Assembly (NCBI RefSeq): GCF_029893805.1
Contig: NZ_JARXYP010000002.1
Location: forward strand, 7,626,001-7,690,000
Direction: 5' to 3'
From: Streptomyces sp. SAI-135
Lineage (GTDB): Bacteria > Actinomycetota > Actinomycetes > Streptomycetales > Streptomycetaceae
Length of the DNA stretch: 64,000 bases
The translations under genes and the position numbers were made by a program. Numbering within the stretch: the stretch's first letter is position 1; every line of letters starts with the position of its first letter. Below the pieces are notes generated by a model. It was given only the letters and a program-made list of their open reading frames with translations. It was not told the origin of the DNA and ran no database searches. Below are positions 44,472-53,093 of the stretch, piece by piece.

Positions 44472-45407
44472 TCAGTGGCACAGGTGCGCCTCGTGCTCCG
44501 CGTGCCCGCCCGGCTCCAGCTGGAAGGTGCAGTGCTCGACGTCGAAGTGGTCGCCGAGGCAGTTCTGGAGTTCGTGCAGCATCTTCTCGTGGCCGATCGC
44601 GCTCAGCACCTCGGTACTCACCACCACGTGCGCGGACAGCACCGGCATGCCCGAGGTGATCGTCCAGGCGTGCAGGTCATGGACGTCCTCCACACCGTCG
44701 AGCGCCAGGATGTGGGTCCGCACCTCCGTCATGTCGACGTCCTTGGGCGCCGACTCAAGCAGGACGTCGAGGGTCTCGCGCAGCAGCCTGAAGGTGCGCG
44801 GCACGATCATCAGGCCGATGACCAGCGAGGCGATCGGGTCGGCGGCCTGCCAGCCCGTGGTCAGGATCACCGCCGCCGAGACGATCACCGCGAACGAGCC
44901 CAGCGCGTCCGCCGCGACCTCCAGGAAGGCCCCGCGCACGTTCAGGCTCTCCTTCTGGCCGCGCATCAGCAGGGTCAGCGAGATCATGTTCGCGACCAGA
45001 CCGACGGCGCCGAACACGATCGTCAGCCCGCCCTCGGTGTCGGCCGGGGTCACGAACCGCTGGATCGCCTCGTACAGGACGTAGCCGCCGACCCCGAGCA
45101 GCAGCAGGCAGTTCGCGAGGGCGGCGAGGATCTCCGCGCGGGCGTACCCGAAGGTGCGGTTGCCGGTCGGGGGGCGGTTGGCGAAGTGGATCGCGAGGAG
45201 GGCCATGCCGAGGCCCAGCGCGTCCGTCGCCATGTGGGCCGCGTCGGCGACCAGGGCCAGGGAGTCGGCGACGACGCCGCCGACGATCTCGACCACCATG
45301 ACGGTGAGCGTGATCGACAATGCCACCCGCAGCCTGCCGACGTACGCGGCGGTCGCCGTACCGCCGGCCGGCGCGTGCGCGTGCCCGTGATCGTGCCCTG
45401 CCCCCAT
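44472..45407 (-). CDS. Cation diffusion facilitator (Zn/Co/Cd efflux type)
   Basis: 311-aa CDF transporter. A His-rich N-terminus (GHDHGHAHA) precedes six spans; metal-site acids lie in span 2 (SLALVADAAHMATDALGLG, about 51-69) and span 5 (FLEVAADALGSFAV), giving the HxxxD/DxxxD pairs of CzcD-like exporters. The C-terminal cytoplasmic ferredoxin-like domain contains VHDLHAWTI and ends HAEHEAHLCH, also His-rich. Zinc is the likeliest ion; cobalt or cadmium possible. ATG 45407 has AGGAGG eight bases upstream. A G-tract dyad upstream may be a metal-sensor site. Confidence 0.92.
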   Translation of the reverse strand: MGAGHDHGHAHAPAGGTATAAYVGRLRVALSITLTVMVVEIVGGVVADSLALVADAAHMATDALGLGMALLAIHFANRPPTGNRTFGYARAEILAALANCLLLLGVGGYVLYEAIQRFVTPADTEGGLTIVFGAVGLVANMISLTLLMRGQKESLNVRGAFLEVAADALGSFAVIVSAAVILTTGWQAADPIASLVIGLMIVPRTFRLLRETLDVLLESAPKDVDMTEVRTHILALDGVEDVHDLHAWTITSGMPVLSAHVVVSTEVLSAIGHEKMLHELQNCLGDHFDVEHCTFQLEPGGHAEHEAHLCH

Positions 45408-45462
45408 GGAAGCCGCCTCCTGCGCGTCGATGCCGGACAGCCCGCCCGGGATCACAGTGAAC

Positions 45463-45480
45463 TACGGGCGGGGGGTATCC
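45463..45480. promoter_or_regulatory. G-tract element upstream of the CDF gene, possible metal-sensor site
   Basis: TACGGGCGGGGGGTATCC has a run of six G flanked by TAC and GTA, reminiscent of CsoR/RcnR/DmeR-type operators (G-tract between short inverted ends). It lies 56-73 bases upstream of the CDF start. The match is loose. Confidence 0.3.
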
Positions 45481-45511
45481 GGCAACGCGGCACTGAACAC
45501 CGTTGTCATGT

Positions 45512-45546
45512 GCCCTGACCTGGGCAAACGATCCGCAGGTCAGGGC
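45512..45546 (-). terminator. Terminator after galE
   Basis: GCCCTGACCTG (45512-45522) pairs with CAGGTCAGGGC (45536-45546), a perfect 11-bp stem with a 13-base loop, immediately beyond the galE stop on the minus strand. It separates galE from the CDF gene. Confidence 0.8.
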
Positions 45547-45550
45547 AGCC

Positions 45551-46519
45551 TCACTGGTGGTGCAGCTGCCATCCGCGCCAGGCGGACTCGATCATCTCGC
45601 GCACCCCTCGCCGTGCGCTCCAGCCGAGCGTCTCCGCGGCCAGGGCGGCCGAGGCCACCGACACGGGTGCGTCCCCGGGGCGCCGGGGCTCCACGACCGC
45701 GGGCCGTCGGTCTCCGGTCACCTCGCCGATCACCGTGACCATCTCGCGCACGGAGACGCCCTCGCCGCGACCGATGTTGACCGTCAGGTCGCCGCTCCCG
45801 CCGCCCTCGGACAGCCGCCGGGCCGCCGCGAGATGCGCCTCGGCGAGGTCGGACACATGGATGTAGTCCCGTACACAGGTGCCGTCCGGCGTCGGATAGT
45901 CGTCGCCGAAGATCCGCGGGGCCTCGCCGCGGGTGAGGCGGTCGAAGACCATGGGCACGATGTTGAAGACACCGGTGTCCGCGAGTTCGGGCGCCGCGGC
46001 CCCGGCGACGTTGAAGTACCGCAGGCAGACGGTGGAGATCCCGTGTGCCCGTCCGGCCGCCCGCACCAGCCACTCCCCGGCCAGCTTCGTCTCGCCGTAG
46101 GGGTTCACGGGGGCGCACGGCGTCTCCTCCGTGATCAGTCCCTCGGCGGGATTGCCGTAGACGGCCGCGGAGGAGGAGAAGAGGAAGCGTTCGACCCCGG
46201 CCTCGGCGACCGCCTCCAGGAGGGTCGCGAGACCGCCGACGTTCTCCTGGTAGTAGCGGGTGGGCTGGGCCACCGACTCGGCGACCTGCTTGCGCGCCGC
46301 GAGATGCACCACACCCGTCACCGCGTGCTCGGCCAGCACCCGCTTCAGCAGGCCGCCGTCCAGCGAGGAGCCGCGGACCAGCGGCACCTCGGCGGGCAGC
46401 CGCGCGGGCACCCCCGCCGAGAGGTCGTCCAGGACGAGCACGCGTTCCCCGGCCCCCGTCATGGCCCGCGCCACATGCGCCCCTATGTACCCGGCACCGC
46501 CGGTGATCAGCCACGTCAT
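45551..46519 (-). CDS. galE: UDP-glucose 4-epimerase
   Basis: 322-aa short-chain dehydrogenase-type epimerase. NAD-binding GGAGYIGAHVARAM starts at residue 7; the catalytic Ser/Tyr/Lys are in SSSAAVYGNP and NPYGETKLAGE; RYFNVAGA and CVRDYIHVSDLAEAH are the GalE landmarks that separate it from dTDP-glucose dehydratase. It makes UDP-galactose from UDP-glucose. ATG 46519 has AGGGTGG about eight bases upstream. It is divergent from the CDP-alcohol/export operon and could supply its glycosyltransferase with sugar nucleotide; that link is inference. Confidence 0.92.
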   Translation of the reverse strand: MTWLITGGAGYIGAHVARAMTGAGERVLVLDDLSAGVPARLPAEVPLVRGSSLDGGLLKRVLAEHAVTGVVHLAARKQVAESVAQPTRYYQENVGGLATLLEAVAEAGVERFLFSSSAAVYGNPAEGLITEETPCAPVNPYGETKLAGEWLVRAAGRAHGISTVCLRYFNVAGAAAPELADTGVFNIVPMVFDRLTRGEAPRIFGDDYPTPDGTCVRDYIHVSDLAEAHLAAARRLSEGGGSGDLTVNIGRGEGVSVREMVTVIGEVTGDRRPAVVEPRRPGDAPVSVASAALAAETLGWSARRGVREMIESAWRGWQLHHQ

Positions 46520-46796
46520 GGTCGTCCACCCTATGCCGACGCCCCCGGACCTCCGCGATGTCCCGGATGTCCGCTCTGCGGGGCGCGGTTTGTGGGCGGG
46601 GCCCCGGATCGCCCATGATGATCGCGGCAAAGGCCGGGGGAGACGCTGTTGATCGGTCCGTTAACGGGCGGTGAACGCCGCCTTCTTGGCATCCGATAGC
46701 CTCTGCCGACATGCCGCCCGCCTGGTCCAGCCAAGGGGCGCCCCCATCGTGCACATGACCGGCGCCCGCGCGTCGGCACCCAGGGAGTGAGTTCGG

Positions 46797-48605
46797 TTGT
46801 CGACCGCCATCCTCACCGGTCAGCCGGTCCCCGGTTCGTCGATCGAGGGTGATCTGCGGTCCCTCGGCTTCGACGTGCGGGTCGCCGCGGACGCCGCCGA
46901 CGCCGAGCGGCTGGTCGCCGAAGCACCCTGCGACCAGCGCGTCGCCCTTGTCGACGCCCGGTTCGTCGGCCACGTGCACGCGCTGCGCCTCGGCCTCACC
47001 GACCCCCGCTTCTCCCTCGCCGCCGTGCCCGGCGCCGTCACCGCGCAGCCCGACGGCCGCACGACCCTGACCCGGGCGCTGGCCCGCGAGAACTCCGCAG
47101 GCGGCGGCACGGCGGTCGCCGTGGACAGCCTCCCCGACCGCATCGTCACCGCGCTGGCCGACGACGGCGCCGAGGTCCACCGCCCCGAGCTCGGCAGCCT
47201 GGTCGCCGCCGTCCCCGCCGACCCCCAGGCCCGCAACGAGGCACGGCAGGCCGTCGCGGACGTCGACGACGAGGCCGTACGTCTGAAGTCCGCCGTGAAG
47301 TCCCGCGACGGCTTCTTCACCACGCACTTCATCAGCCCCTACTCCCGCTACATCGCCCGCTGGTGCGCCCGCCGCGGACTGACCCCGAACCAGGTCACCA
47401 CCGCGTCCCTGATCACCGCCCTGATCGCGGCGGCCTGCGCGGCCACCGGCACACGCGGCGGGTTCATCGCCGCCGGCGTGCTGCTCATCGCGTCCTTCGT
47501 CCTGGACTGCACCGACGGCCAGCTCGCCCGCTACTCCCTGCAGTACTCCACCCTCGGCGCCTGGCTCGACGCCACCTTCGACCGGGCCAAGGAGTACGCC
47601 TACTACGCCGGCCTCGCCCTGGGAGCGGCCCGCGGCGGCGACGACGTCTGGGCCCTGGCGCTCGGCGCGATGGTCCTCCAGACCTGCCGGCACGTCGTCG
47701 ACTTCTCCTTCAACGAGGCGAACCACGACGCCACCGCCAACACCAGCCCCACGGCGGCCCTGTCGGACAAGCTCGACAGCGTCGGCTGGACGGTGTGGGT
47801 GCGACGGATGATCGTCCTGCCCATCGGGGAGCGCTGGGCGATGATCGCGGTGCTGACCGCGCTGACGACACCCCGGATCACCTTCTACGCCCTGCTCGTC
47901 GGGTGCGCCTTCGCGGCGACGTACACCACGGCGGGCCGGGTGCTGCGCTCGCTGACCCGCAAGGCACGGCGGACCGACCGGGCCGCGCGGGCGCTCGCGG
48001 ACCTCGCGGACTCCGGCCCGCTCGCGCAGGGCGTCGCGGGCGCCCTCAAGGCTCCCGCCCGCCGCCTGCCCGGCTTCGCCGCCCCCGTACTGGCCCTGCT
48101 CGGCGGTCTCGTCCTCGTCGGCCTCACCTGGCAGCCCGGCTTCGGCGGCCCCCTCGCGGTGGCCGGCGCCGTGATCTACGCCGTCACCTCGGGTCTCGCC
48201 GTCGCGCGCCCCCTCAAGGGCGCCCTCGACTGGCTGGTCCCGCCCTTCTTCCGCGCCGCGGAGTACGGCACGGTCCTGCTGCTCGCGGCCGAAGCGGACG
48301 TGAACGGAGCGCTTCCCGCGGCTTTCGGCCTGGTGGCCGCCGTCGCCTACCATCACTACGACACGGTGTACCGCATTCGCGGCAACGCCGGAGCGCCCCC
48401 GGCCTGGCTGGTGCGCGCCGTCGGGGGGCACGAGGGACGGGTTCTGCTCGTCACCGTCCTGGCCGCACTGCTCACCGCTTCGCAGTTCACGGTCGCGCTC
48501 ACGGTCCTGGCCGTGGCCGTGGCCCTGCTGGTGCTCGTCGAGAGCATCCGCTTCTGGGTGTCCGCAGGGGCGCCCGCCGTACACGACGAAGGAGAACCCG
48601 CATGA
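46797..48605 (+). CDS. CDP-alcohol phosphatidyltransferase-family membrane enzyme, large form (DUF5941-like)
   Basis: 602-aa membrane protein. Residues 1-160 are a soluble domain without clear motifs; a junction reading RDGFFTTHFISPYSRYI then RGLTPNQVT resembles the join between nucleotidyltransferase and phosphotransferase domains in di-myo-inositol phosphate synthases, so this domain may be a degenerate nucleotidyltransferase. The full CDP-alcohol motif follows: Asp237-x2-Asp240-Gly, Ala-Arg245, Gly254, Asp258, Asp262. The C-terminal part (about 400-590) has several more spans and looks like what I recall as DUF5941. It starts with TTG (GGGAG nine bases upstream). The next gene overlaps its stop (ATGA). 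Confidence 0.88.
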   Translation: MSTAILTGQPVPGSSIEGDLRSLGFDVRVAADAADAERLVAEAPCDQRVALVDARFVGHVHALRLGLTDPRFSLAAVPGAVTAQPDGRTTLTRALARENSAGGGTAVAVDSLPDRIVTALADDGAEVHRPELGSLVAAVPADPQARNEARQAVADVDDEAVRLKSAVKSRDGFFTTHFISPYSRYIARWCARRGLTPNQVTTASLITALIAAACAATGTRGGFIAAGVLLIASFVLDCTDGQLARYSLQYSTLGAWLDATFDRAKEYAYYAGLALGAARGGDDVWALALGAMVLQTCRHVVDFSFNEANHDATANTSPTAALSDKLDSVGWTVWVRRMIVLPIGERWAMIAVLTALTTPRITFYALLVGCAFAATYTTAGRVLRSLTRKARRTDRAARALADLADSGPLAQGVAGALKAPARRLPGFAAPVLALLGGLVLVGLTWQPGFGGPLAVAGAVIYAVTSGLAVARPLKGALDWLVPPFFRAAEYGTVLLLAAEADVNGALPAAFGLVAAVAYHHYDTVYRIRGNAGAPPAWLVRAVGGHEGRVLLVTVLAALLTASQFTVALTVLAVAVALLVLVESIRFWVSAGAPAVHDEGEPA

Positions 48606-49354
48606 TCGGCCTCGTGCTGGCGGCCGGCGCCGGACGCCGACTGCGCCCCTACACCGACAGCCTCCCCAAGGCTCTGGTGCCGGTGGGCCCCGCGGGCATA
48701 GAGGGCGAACCTACGGTCCTGGACCTCACCCTCGGCAACTTCGCCGAGATCGGCCTGACCGAGGTCGCGGTCATCGTCGGCTACCGCAAGGAGGCCGTGT
48801 ACGAGCGCAAGGCGGCCCTGGAGGCGAAGTACGGCCTCAAGCTCACCCTCATCGACAACGACAAGGCCGAGGAGTGGAACAACGCCTACTCCCTGTGGTG
48901 CGGCCGTGACGCCCTCAAGGACGGCGTGATCCTCGCCAACGGCGACACCGTGCACCCGGTCTCCGTCGAGAAGACGCTGCTCGCCGCCCGCGGCGAGGGC
49001 AAGCGCGTCATCCTCGCCCTGGACACCGTGAAGAACCTCGCCGACGAGGAGATGAAGGTCGTCGTCGACCCCGAGCGGGGCATGACGAAGATCACCAAGC
49101 TGATGGACCCCGCCGAGGCCACCGGTGAGTACATCGGCGTCACCCTCATCGAGGGCGACGCCGCCCCCGAACTGGCCGACGCGCTGAAGACGGTCTGGGA
49201 GAGCGACCCGCAGCAGTTCTACGAGCACGGCTACCAGGAGCTCGTGAACCGCGGCTTCCGCATCGACGTCGCACCGATCGGCGACGTCCCGTGGGTGGAG
49301 ATCGACAACCACGACGACCTCGCCCGTGGACGGGAGATCGCGTGCCGGTACTGA
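48602..49354 (+). CDS. LicC-like nucleotidyltransferase (phospho-alcohol cytidylyltransferase)
   Basis: 250-aa enzyme of the sugar-phosphate nucleotidyltransferase fold. The NTP loop is LVLAAGAGRRLRPYTDSLPKAL (4-25), with GYRKEAV, DNDKAEEWNNAYSLW (about 81-95) and ANGDTVHP (Asp for metal). The NNAYSLW segment is the mark of LicC-type CTP:phosphocholine cytidylyltransferases rather than glucose-1-phosphate enzymes. I infer CTP and a phospho-alcohol as substrates. It overlaps the preceding gene by four bases and the following one by thirteen, so it is made with both. Confidence 0.87.
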   Translation: MIGLVLAAGAGRRLRPYTDSLPKALVPVGPAGIEGEPTVLDLTLGNFAEIGLTEVAVIVGYRKEAVYERKAALEAKYGLKLTLIDNDKAEEWNNAYSLWCGRDALKDGVILANGDTVHPVSVEKTLLAARGEGKRVILALDTVKNLADEEMKVVVDPERGMTKITKLMDPAEATGEYIGVTLIEGDAAPELADALKTVWESDPQQFYEHGYQELVNRGFRIDVAPIGDVPWVEIDNHDDLARGREIACRY

Positions 49355-50403
49355 CAAGGCTGATCCCCTCGCCGGTCGTCGTGGACATCCGCCCGGGTGC
49401 CCTCGACGACCTGGCCTGTGTGCTCGCCGACGAGCGCATCTCGCACTCCGGCAAGCTGGCCGTCGCGGTCAGCGGCGGCTCGGGCGCGAGGCTGCGCGAG
49501 CGGCTGGAGCCCTCCCTTCCCGGGGCCACCTGGTACGAGGTCGGCGGCGGCACCCTCGACGACGCCATCCGGCTGGCCGGCGACATGAAGGCCGGTCACT
49601 ACGACGCGGTCGTCGGACTCGGCGGCGGCAAGATCATCGACTGCGCCAAGTTCGCCGCGGCACGCGTCGGCCTGCCCCTGGTCGCCGTACCGACCAACCT
49701 CGCGCACGACGGCCTGTGCTCGCCCGTGGCGACCCTCGACAACGACGCGGGCCGCGGCTCCTACGGCGTGCCCAACCCGATAGCGGCCGTCATCGACCTC
49801 GACGTCATCCGCGAGGCCCCGGTGCGCTTCGTGCGCGCGGGCATCGGTGACGCGGTCTCCAACATCAACGCGATCGCCGACTGGGAGCTGGCGAACCGCG
49901 TCAAGGGCGAGAAGATCGACGGACTCGCCGCCGCCATGGCCCGCCAGGCCGGCGAGGCCGTGCTGCGGCACCCGGGCGGCGTCGGCGACAACGACTTCCT
50001 CCAGGTGCTCGCCGAGGCCCTGGTCCTCACCGGCGTCGCGATGTCGATCTCCGGCGACTCACGGCCCGCGTCCGGCTCCTGCCACGAGATCAACCACGCG
50101 TTCGACCTGCTCTACCCCAAGCGTGCCGCCGCCCACGGCGAGCAGTGCGGCCTGGGCGCGGCCTTCGCGATGTACCTGCGCGGAGCCCACGAGGATGCGG
50201 CCTTCATGGCCGGGGTACTGCGCCGGCACGGACTTCCGGTGCTGCCGGAGGAGATCGGCTTCACGCCCGCGGAGTTCGTCCGCGCCGTGGAGTTCGCCCC
50301 GCAGACCCGTCCCGGCCGGTACACCATCCTCGAACACCTCGACCTCAAGACCGACCAGATCAAGGACATCTACACCGACTATGTCAAGGCCATCGGTAGC
50401 TGA
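49342..50403 (+). CDS. Glycerol-1-phosphate dehydrogenase-like (iron-containing alcohol dehydrogenase family)
   Basis: 353-aa enzyme related to sn-glycerol-1-phosphate dehydrogenase (AraM/EgsA). NAD-binding GLGGGKIIDCAKFAA (about 94-108) and PTNLAHDGLCSPVAT follow the family; metal ligands are the Asp of AGIGDAVSN, the His of GSCHEINHAFD and the His of AAAHGEQCG. The SxxHDGxxSP-like and IGDxxSN strings are those that set G1P and 2-deoxy-scyllo-inosose-like enzymes apart from plain alcohol dehydrogenases. It would make sn-glycerol-1-phosphate from dihydroxyacetone phosphate; other phospho-polyols are possible. GTG 49342 has GGGAG six bases upstream and lies inside the preceding gene. Confidence 0.86.
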   Translation: MPVLTRLIPSPVVVDIRPGALDDLACVLADERISHSGKLAVAVSGGSGARLRERLEPSLPGATWYEVGGGTLDDAIRLAGDMKAGHYDAVVGLGGGKIIDCAKFAAARVGLPLVAVPTNLAHDGLCSPVATLDNDAGRGSYGVPNPIAAVIDLDVIREAPVRFVRAGIGDAVSNINAIADWELANRVKGEKIDGLAAAMARQAGEAVLRHPGGVGDNDFLQVLAEALVLTGVAMSISGDSRPASGSCHEINHAFDLLYPKRAAAHGEQCGLGAAFAMYLRGAHEDAAFMAGVLRRHGLPVLPEEIGFTPAEFVRAVEFAPQTRPGRYTILEHLDLKTDQIKDIYTDYVKAIGS

Positions 50404-51160
50404 ACTCCGTCCGGTCGTCCACCCCGCTGGGGTCAAGGACCGGCGCAGCGGTGAGCACTGGATGGGACGCCTCTACATGCGTGAGGTGTCCCTGCGGGTG
50501 GACCGCTACCTGGTGAACACCAGGGTCACGCCCAACCAGCTCACGTACCTGATGACCGTCTTCGGCGTCCTCGCGGCCCCGGCACTGCTGGTGCCGGGGA
50601 TCCCGGGCGCCGTGCTCGGCGTGGTGTGCGTCCAGATGTACCTGCTCCTGGACTGCGTCGACGGCGAGATCGCGCGCTGGAAGAAGCAGTACTCGCTCAA
50701 CGGCGTCTACCTGGACCGCGTCGGCGCGTACCTGACCGACGCGGCCGTCCTGACCGGCTTCGGTCTGCGCGCCGCCGACCTGTTCGGCAGCGGCCGCATC
50801 GACTGGCTGTGGGCCTTCCTCGGCACGCTCGCCGCCCTCGGTGCGATCCTCATCAAGGCCGAGACCGACCTGGTGGGCGTCGCCCGGCACCAGGCAGGCA
50901 AGCCGCCGGTGCAGGAGTCGGCCGCCGAGATGCGCTCCTCCGGCATGGCGCTGGCCCGCAGGGCCGCCTCCCTGCTCAAGTTCCACCGGCTCATCCTCGG
51001 CATCGAGGCGTCGCTGCTGATCCTGGTCCTGGCGATCGCCGACCAGGTGCGTGGCGACCTGTTCTTCTCGCGGCTCGGGGTCGCGGTGCTCGCCGGTATC
51101 GCCCTGCTCCAGACCCTGCTGCACCTCGTGTCGATCCTCGCCTCCAGCAGGCTGAAGTGA
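50381..51160 (+). CDS. CDP-alcohol phosphatidyltransferase-family protein, second copy
   Basis: 259-aa membrane protein with about six spans. The motif reads Asp91-x2-Asp94-Gly95-x2-Ala98-Arg99-x8-Gly108-x3-Asp112, but the last Asp, expected three residues further on, is Ala116 (LDRVGAYLTD). That Asp is taken as the general base in the family, so this copy is either altered in chemistry or uses Asp120. It differs strongly from the 602-aa copy upstream. ATG 50381 overlaps the end of the dehydrogenase gene by 23 bases; no ideal ribosome site was seen. The glycosyltransferase gene overlaps its stop. Confidence 0.85.
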   Translation: MSRPSVAELRPVVHPAGVKDRRSGEHWMGRLYMREVSLRVDRYLVNTRVTPNQLTYLMTVFGVLAAPALLVPGIPGAVLGVVCVQMYLLLDCVDGEIARWKKQYSLNGVYLDRVGAYLTDAAVLTGFGLRAADLFGSGRIDWLWAFLGTLAALGAILIKAETDLVGVARHQAGKPPVQESAAEMRSSGMALARRAASLLKFHRLILGIEASLLILVLAIADQVRGDLFFSRLGVAVLAGIALLQTLLHLVSILASSRLK

Positions 51161-52041
51161 GCCGCGGCATGAAGGTCGGCGCGGTCATCATCACCATGGG
51201 CAACCGCCCCGAGGAGCTGCGTGCCCTGCTCGACTCGGTCGCCAAGCAGGACGGCGACCCGGTCCAGGTGGTGGTCGTCGGCAACGGCTCGCCCGTCCCG
51301 GACGTCCCCGACGGCGTCCGCACCATCGAGCTGCCCGAGAACCTCGGCATCCCCGGCGGCCGCAACGTCGGCATCGAGGCCTTCGGCCCCAGCGGTCGCG
51401 ATGTCGACATATTGCTCTTCCTGGACGACGACGGTCTCCTGCCGAACCACGACACCGCCGAACTGTGCCGCCAGGCCTTCGCGGACGACCCCAGGCTCGG
51501 CATCGTCAGCTTCCGCATCGCCGACCCCGACACCGGCGTCACCCAGCGCCGGCACGTCCCGCGGCTGCGGGCCGCCGACCCGATGCGCTCGTCCCGGGTC
51601 ACCACCTTCCTCGGCGGCGCCAACGCCGTACGCACCCAGGTCTTCGCCGAGGTCGGCGGCCTCCCGGACGAGTTCTTCTACGCCCACGAGGAAACCGATC
51701 TGGCATGGCGGGCCCTCGACGCGGGCTGGATGATCGACTACCGGTCCGACATGGTGCTGTACCACCCGACGACCGCGCCCTCGCGGCACGCGGTCTACCA
51801 CCGCATGGTCGCGCGCAACCGCGTCTGGCTGGCCCGCCGCAACCTGCCCGCGCTCCTCGTCCCGGTCTACCTGGGTGTCTGGATGCTGCTGACGCTCGTG
51901 CGCCGCCCCTCGCGGCCCGCGCTCAAGGCCTGGTTCGGCGGCTTCCGGGAGGGCTGGAGCACGCCCTGCGGTCCGCGCCGGCCGATGAAGTGGCGTACCG
52001 TCTGGCGCCTGACCCGACTGGGCCGGCCCCCGGTCATCTGA
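51157..52041 (+). CDS. Family 2 glycosyltransferase
   Basis: 294-aa GT-A fold glycosyltransferase. The opening KVGAVIITMGNRPEELRALLDSVAKQ, the nucleotide Asp region, LLFLDDDGLLP (DxD-like, about 88-98), FLGGANAVRTQVFAEVGGLPDEFFYAHEETDLAWRA (acceptor and catalytic ED) are typical of rhamnosyl- and galactofuranosyl-type GT2 enzymes. A hydrophobic segment near the C-terminus (LLVPVYLGVWMLLTLV) suggests membrane contact. GTG 51157 overlaps the preceding stop; ATG 51169 is an alternative. It presumably decorates the product of the operon before export. Confidence 0.93.
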   Translation: MSRGMKVGAVIITMGNRPEELRALLDSVAKQDGDPVQVVVVGNGSPVPDVPDGVRTIELPENLGIPGGRNVGIEAFGPSGRDVDILLFLDDDGLLPNHDTAELCRQAFADDPRLGIVSFRIADPDTGVTQRRHVPRLRAADPMRSSRVTTFLGGANAVRTQVFAEVGGLPDEFFYAHEETDLAWRALDAGWMIDYRSDMVLYHPTTAPSRHAVYHRMVARNRVWLARRNLPALLVPVYLGVWMLLTLVRRPSRPALKAWFGGFREGWSTPCGPRRPMKWRTVWRLTRLGRPPVI

Positions 52042-52163
52042 CAAGCTCGTTGCTGCGAGTGGCGGCCGCACCCCGGCCCACGCTCGTGCCCTGCCCGACC
52101 AGGCCGCGCATTCCGGACGGCCCCGGGCATCCCGAAGCATCCGAAGAGGAAAGCTATCCATCA

Positions 52164-53093
52164 GTGAGTGAGACAACGCACGACGGCACGGTCGCGCTGA
52201 GCGCGCCCGCGTCGCCCGACGAGGGCCTCACGGCGGCGCAGCTCGCCGGCCGCTACGGCCTGACCGTGAGCGGTGCCAGGCCCTCGCTCGCCGAGTACGT
52301 CCGCCAGCTCTGGGACCGGCGCCACTTCATCCTCGCGTTCTCGCGGGCGAAGCTGACCGCCCAGTACAGCCAGGCCAAGCTCGGCCAGCTGTGGCAGGTG
52401 GCGACCCCGCTGCTGAACGCGGCCGTGTACTTCTTCATCTTCGGTGTCATCCTGAACGCCAGCCGGGGCATGCCGAAGGACGTGTACATCCCGTTCCTGG
52501 TCACGGGTGTCTTCGTGTTCACCTTCACGCAGAGCTCCGTGATGGCGGGCGTGCGCGCCATCTCCGGCAACCTCGGCCTGGTCCGCGCGCTGCACTTCCC
52601 GCGCGCCTCCCTGCCGATCTCCTTCGCGCTCCAGCAGCTCCAGCAGCTGCTGTTCTCGATGGTCGTGCTGTTCGCCGTGGCGATCGGCTTCGGCCACTAC
52701 CCGGACCTGTCCTGGGCGCTGATCGTCCCGGTGCTGATCCTGCAGTTCCTCTTCAACACCGGCCTGGCGCTGATCATGGCCCGCGCGGGCGCCAAGACCC
52801 CCGACCTGGCACAGCTCATGCCGTTCGTGATGCGTACCTGGATGTACGCGTCCGGTGTGATGTTCTCGATCCCGATCATGCTGGCCGACAAGCCGCAGTG
52901 GCTCGCCACGGTCCTGCAGTGGAACCCGGCGGCCATCTACATGGACCTCATGCGCTTCGCCCTGCTCGACGACTACGGCGCCGAGAACCTGCCCGACCAC
53001 GTCTGGGCGGCCGCGGGCGGCTGGGCCGCGCTCTTCGCGGTCGGCGGCTTCGTGTACTTCTGGAAGGCGGAGGAAAGGTACGGCCGTGGCTGA
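52164..53093 (+). CDS. ABC-2 type export permease (TagG/Wzm-like)
   Basis: 309-aa permease with six spans after a 55-residue cytoplasmic lead. The segment EYVRQLWDRRHFILAFSRAKL then YSQAKLGQLWQVATPLLNAAVYFFIFG is the typical start of polysaccharide/teichoic acid ABC-2 exporters, and the last span region ends NPAAIYMDLMRFALLDDYG before VYFWKAEERYGRG. It pairs with the ATPase whose gene overlaps its end by eight bases. GTG 52164 is used; GTG 52168 is out of frame. A 122-base gap separates it from the glycosyltransferase, so it may have its own promoter. Confidence 0.93.
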   Translation: MSETTHDGTVALSAPASPDEGLTAAQLAGRYGLTVSGARPSLAEYVRQLWDRRHFILAFSRAKLTAQYSQAKLGQLWQVATPLLNAAVYFFIFGVILNASRGMPKDVYIPFLVTGVFVFTFTQSSVMAGVRAISGNLGLVRALHFPRASLPISFALQQLQQLLFSMVVLFAVAIGFGHYPDLSWALIVPVLILQFLFNTGLALIMARAGAKTPDLAQLMPFVMRTWMYASGVMFSIPIMLADKPQWLATVLQWNPAAIYMDLMRFALLDDYGAENLPDHVWAAAGGWAALFAVGGFVYFWKAEERYGRG

